DNA of 64,000 nt from an uncultured SAR116 cluster alpha proteobacterium (GTDB lineage Bacteria; Pseudomonadota; Alphaproteobacteria; Puniceispirillales; Marisalimonadaceae): positions 1 through 64,000 of the forward strand of contig CABZCK010000006.1 of the NCBI GenBank assembly GCA_902524215.1, in the 5' to 3' direction. How positions within the stretch are numbered: the stretch's first letter is position 1; every line of letters starts with the position of its first letter. The translations under genes were made by a program, and so were the position numbers. Below the pieces are notes generated by a model. It worked only from the letters and a program-made list of their open reading frames with translations. It did no database searches and was not told where the DNA came from. Shown in pieces: positions 62,755 to 64,000 of the stretch.

Positions 62755-63366
62755 TTAAAAACTGATATGGGGCTTTATTTGTAAATAACCATCGATTGCC
62801 ATTTCAGTTGATAGATATATTAAGAATACTAATCCAACATACGATAACCATTTAAATTTTGTTAAAAGCCTTACAATTGCAGAAGCAAAAATTGCAATTA
62901 ACAAAATTGAAAATCCAATTCCAAACATGAGTAAATAAGTTTGATCTCTTGCAATTGCAGTAACAGCTATAACATTATCTAAAGACATAGATATATCAGC
63001 AATTGTAATTGTAATTAAAGCATTTTTCATGCTCTTACCTTTAACCTTTTCAGTAACATCTTCTTTATTTTTTTCGTCACTTTTTGAAAATTCCTTTATG
63101 TCTTGATAAAATTTAAAGCAAACCCAATACAGTAATAAAGCTCCAACAAGAAGCAAACCTGGAATTGTTATTAAATAAGACGCTACTAATGCAAATAGAA
63201 TACGAAGTATAGCTGCAGCAAGAAGTCCAAAGAAAATGATCTTTCTTCTATCTTTTTCTGCAAATGAAGCAGCAGCCATACCAATTATTAAAGCATTGTC
63301 ACCTGATAAAACAATATCTGCTAAAACAATTTGTGAAATATCTAAAATAAAATCAATCACAAGCAT
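62755..63366 (-). CDS. TerC-family membrane protein
   Basis: A 203-residue TerC/YjbE-type protein with six or seven helices: LADIVLSGDNALIIGMAAASF near residue 14 and ITIADISMSLDNVIAVTAIARDQ near 118, the paired conserved Asp-Asn motifs. Family members have been linked to manganese export from the cytoplasm. The polar loop KSDEKNKEDVTEKVKG divides the halves. It ends 10 nt from the convergent amidase gene. Confidence 0.93.
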   Translation of the reverse strand: MLVIDFILDISQIVLADIVLSGDNALIIGMAAASFAEKDRRKIIFFGLLAAAILRILFALVASYLITIPGLLLVGALLLYWVCFKFYQDIKEFSKSDEKNKEDVTEKVKGKSMKNALITITIADISMSLDNVIAVTAIARDQTYLLMFGIGFSILLIAIFASAIVRLLTKFKWLSYVGLVFLIYLSTEMAIDGYLQIKPHISF

Positions 63367-63513
63367 GAAGTTACAATAATTTAAATCTTTTTAACATTAG
63401 TATTTGTATTTAAATTATATTTTTACTAATTTCTAACTAGTGTCAATTTGCACAAAAATTTACTTAACTTGATTATATTAGTAATCAATTATAAAAATTT
63501 TATCGGAGAACTT

Positions 63514-64000
63514 ATGTCATATCGGTTTGATTATATTGTTGTAGGTGCTGGATCTGCTGGATGTGCTGTAGCTAACAGATTATCTTTTAATAAAAATAAA
63601 ACAGTGCTTTTATTAGAAGCAGGAAAATCTAGTCATCCTCTTGCCAGAATTCCAGTTAGTTTTGCATTATTGTTTGATCATCCTACAGCAAATTGGAGAT
63701 ATAGATCTCATGCTGATGAAAAAACATCAAACAGAAACATACCAATTCCAAGAGGTAAATTAGTTGGTGGATCAAGCGCGATTAATGGTTTAGTTTATGT
63801 ACGCGGTCAAAACTTAGATTATGATATATGGGCTCAAATGGGAAACAAAGGATGGTCATCAGAAGAAGTATTTCCATTTTTTAAAAAATTAGAAAATTAT
63901 GTAAATCCTTGTGAAGATTTAAGAGGAAAAAAAGGCTTGGTTAATATTTCTCAAGTTACTGATCGAAATCCAATATATGAAGCTATGTTTGAAGCAGGTA
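63514..64000 (+). CDS. GMC-family oxidoreductase, choline dehydrogenase-like (partial, runs off the end)
   Basis: The N-terminal 162 codons are visible. MSYRFDYIVVGAGSAGCAVANRLS is the FAD-binding dinucleotide fold and PRGKLVGGSSAINGLVYVRG matches GMC signature 1. WNIDYDIWAQMGNKGW follows as NLDYDIWAQMGNKGW. TCGGAGAA precedes the ATG. Members oxidise choline or other alcohols. Choline dehydrogenase would fit the betaine and carnitine flavour of the window, but the substrate cannot be fixed from this part. The 3' portion lies outside. Confidence 0.9.
   Translation, partial: MSYRFDYIVVGAGSAGCAVANRLSFNKNKTVLLLEAGKSSHPLARIPVSFALLFDHPTANWRYRSHADEKTSNRNIPIPRGKLVGGSSAINGLVYVRGQNLDYDIWAQMGNKGWSSEEVFPFFKKLENYVNPCEDLRGKKGLVNISQVTDRNPIYEAMFEAG

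Noticed and set aside
1-64000. CRISPR arrays, insertion sequences, prophage or integrase genes
   Set aside because: No evenly spaced direct repeats, transposase, phage structural or recombinase motifs were seen on either strand.

Overview
The window is AT-rich chromosomal DNA with closely packed genes. It most likely comes from a planktonic marine alphaproteobacterium with a streamlined genome, of the SAR11-neighbour, HIMB59 or AEGEAN-169 type; that placement is an inference from composition and gene order, not a measured phylogeny. Gene order supports Alphaproteobacteria: rpmH-rnpA-yidD-yidC-engB-argB-HAD-dapD-dapE in one run, hemC-hemD-(coiled-coil membrane protein)-hemY, tsaD-gpsA-EVE, and def-fmt-truA. 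The code is standard: gpsA and yidC end in TGA. I see no insertion sequence, prophage, integrase or CRISPR array.

Layout. About 1-13.8 kb is a nutrient-acquisition block. It holds an alpha/beta hydrolase, a three-gene catabolic operon (lambda-crystallin-type dehydrogenase, BKACE/DUF849 beta-keto acid cleavage enzyme, SDR), and a TRAP transporter with its binding protein and an extra membrane protein. A hydrolase-epimerase-DMT exporter operon follows, then a DapA-like aldolase, PhyH dioxygenase and MFS operon. About 13.8-44.5 kb is mostly housekeeping: YtoQ, TrmL, haem synthesis, TsaD, GpsA, envelope sugar transferases, MATE, aminopeptidase, HisN-like phosphatase, cytochrome c, KdsB, prephenate dehydratase, 4.5S RNA, DnaX, RecR, RmuC, Def-Fmt-TruA, lysine and arginine synthesis, and the rpmH-yidC membrane-insertion cluster. 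A tRNA-Arg(ACG) closes this part.

About 44.5-50.7 kb is an accessory stretch of short, poorly recognisable genes: a DUF4174-like secreted protein, an alpha-KG dioxygenase, an ORF broken by an in-frame TGA, an ArsC-like protein, a 56-residue zinc-ribbon protein missing from the ORF track, a lipoprotein, a chromate transporter and a cytochrome c'. About 50.7-64 kb is again catabolic: Zn-alcohol dehydrogenase, a D-aminoacylase/CoA-transferase/dehydrogenase operon, glutathionyl-hydroquinone reductase, a class I glutamine-amidotransferase-like hydrolase, haloacid dehalogenase, DMT exporter, SDR, 2-hydroxyacid dehydrogenase, RidA-amidase pair, TerC, and the start of a GMC (choline dehydrogenase-like) oxidoreductase.

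The most distinctive features are the BKACE/TRAP catabolic module with a paralogue of its dehydrogenase 52 kb away, the two strong hairpin terminators framing the TRAP genes, a structured RNA-like element upstream of tRNA-Arg, the TGA-interrupted ORF, and a dnaX-recR junction with no ybaB. I found no clearly new defence or mobile system.
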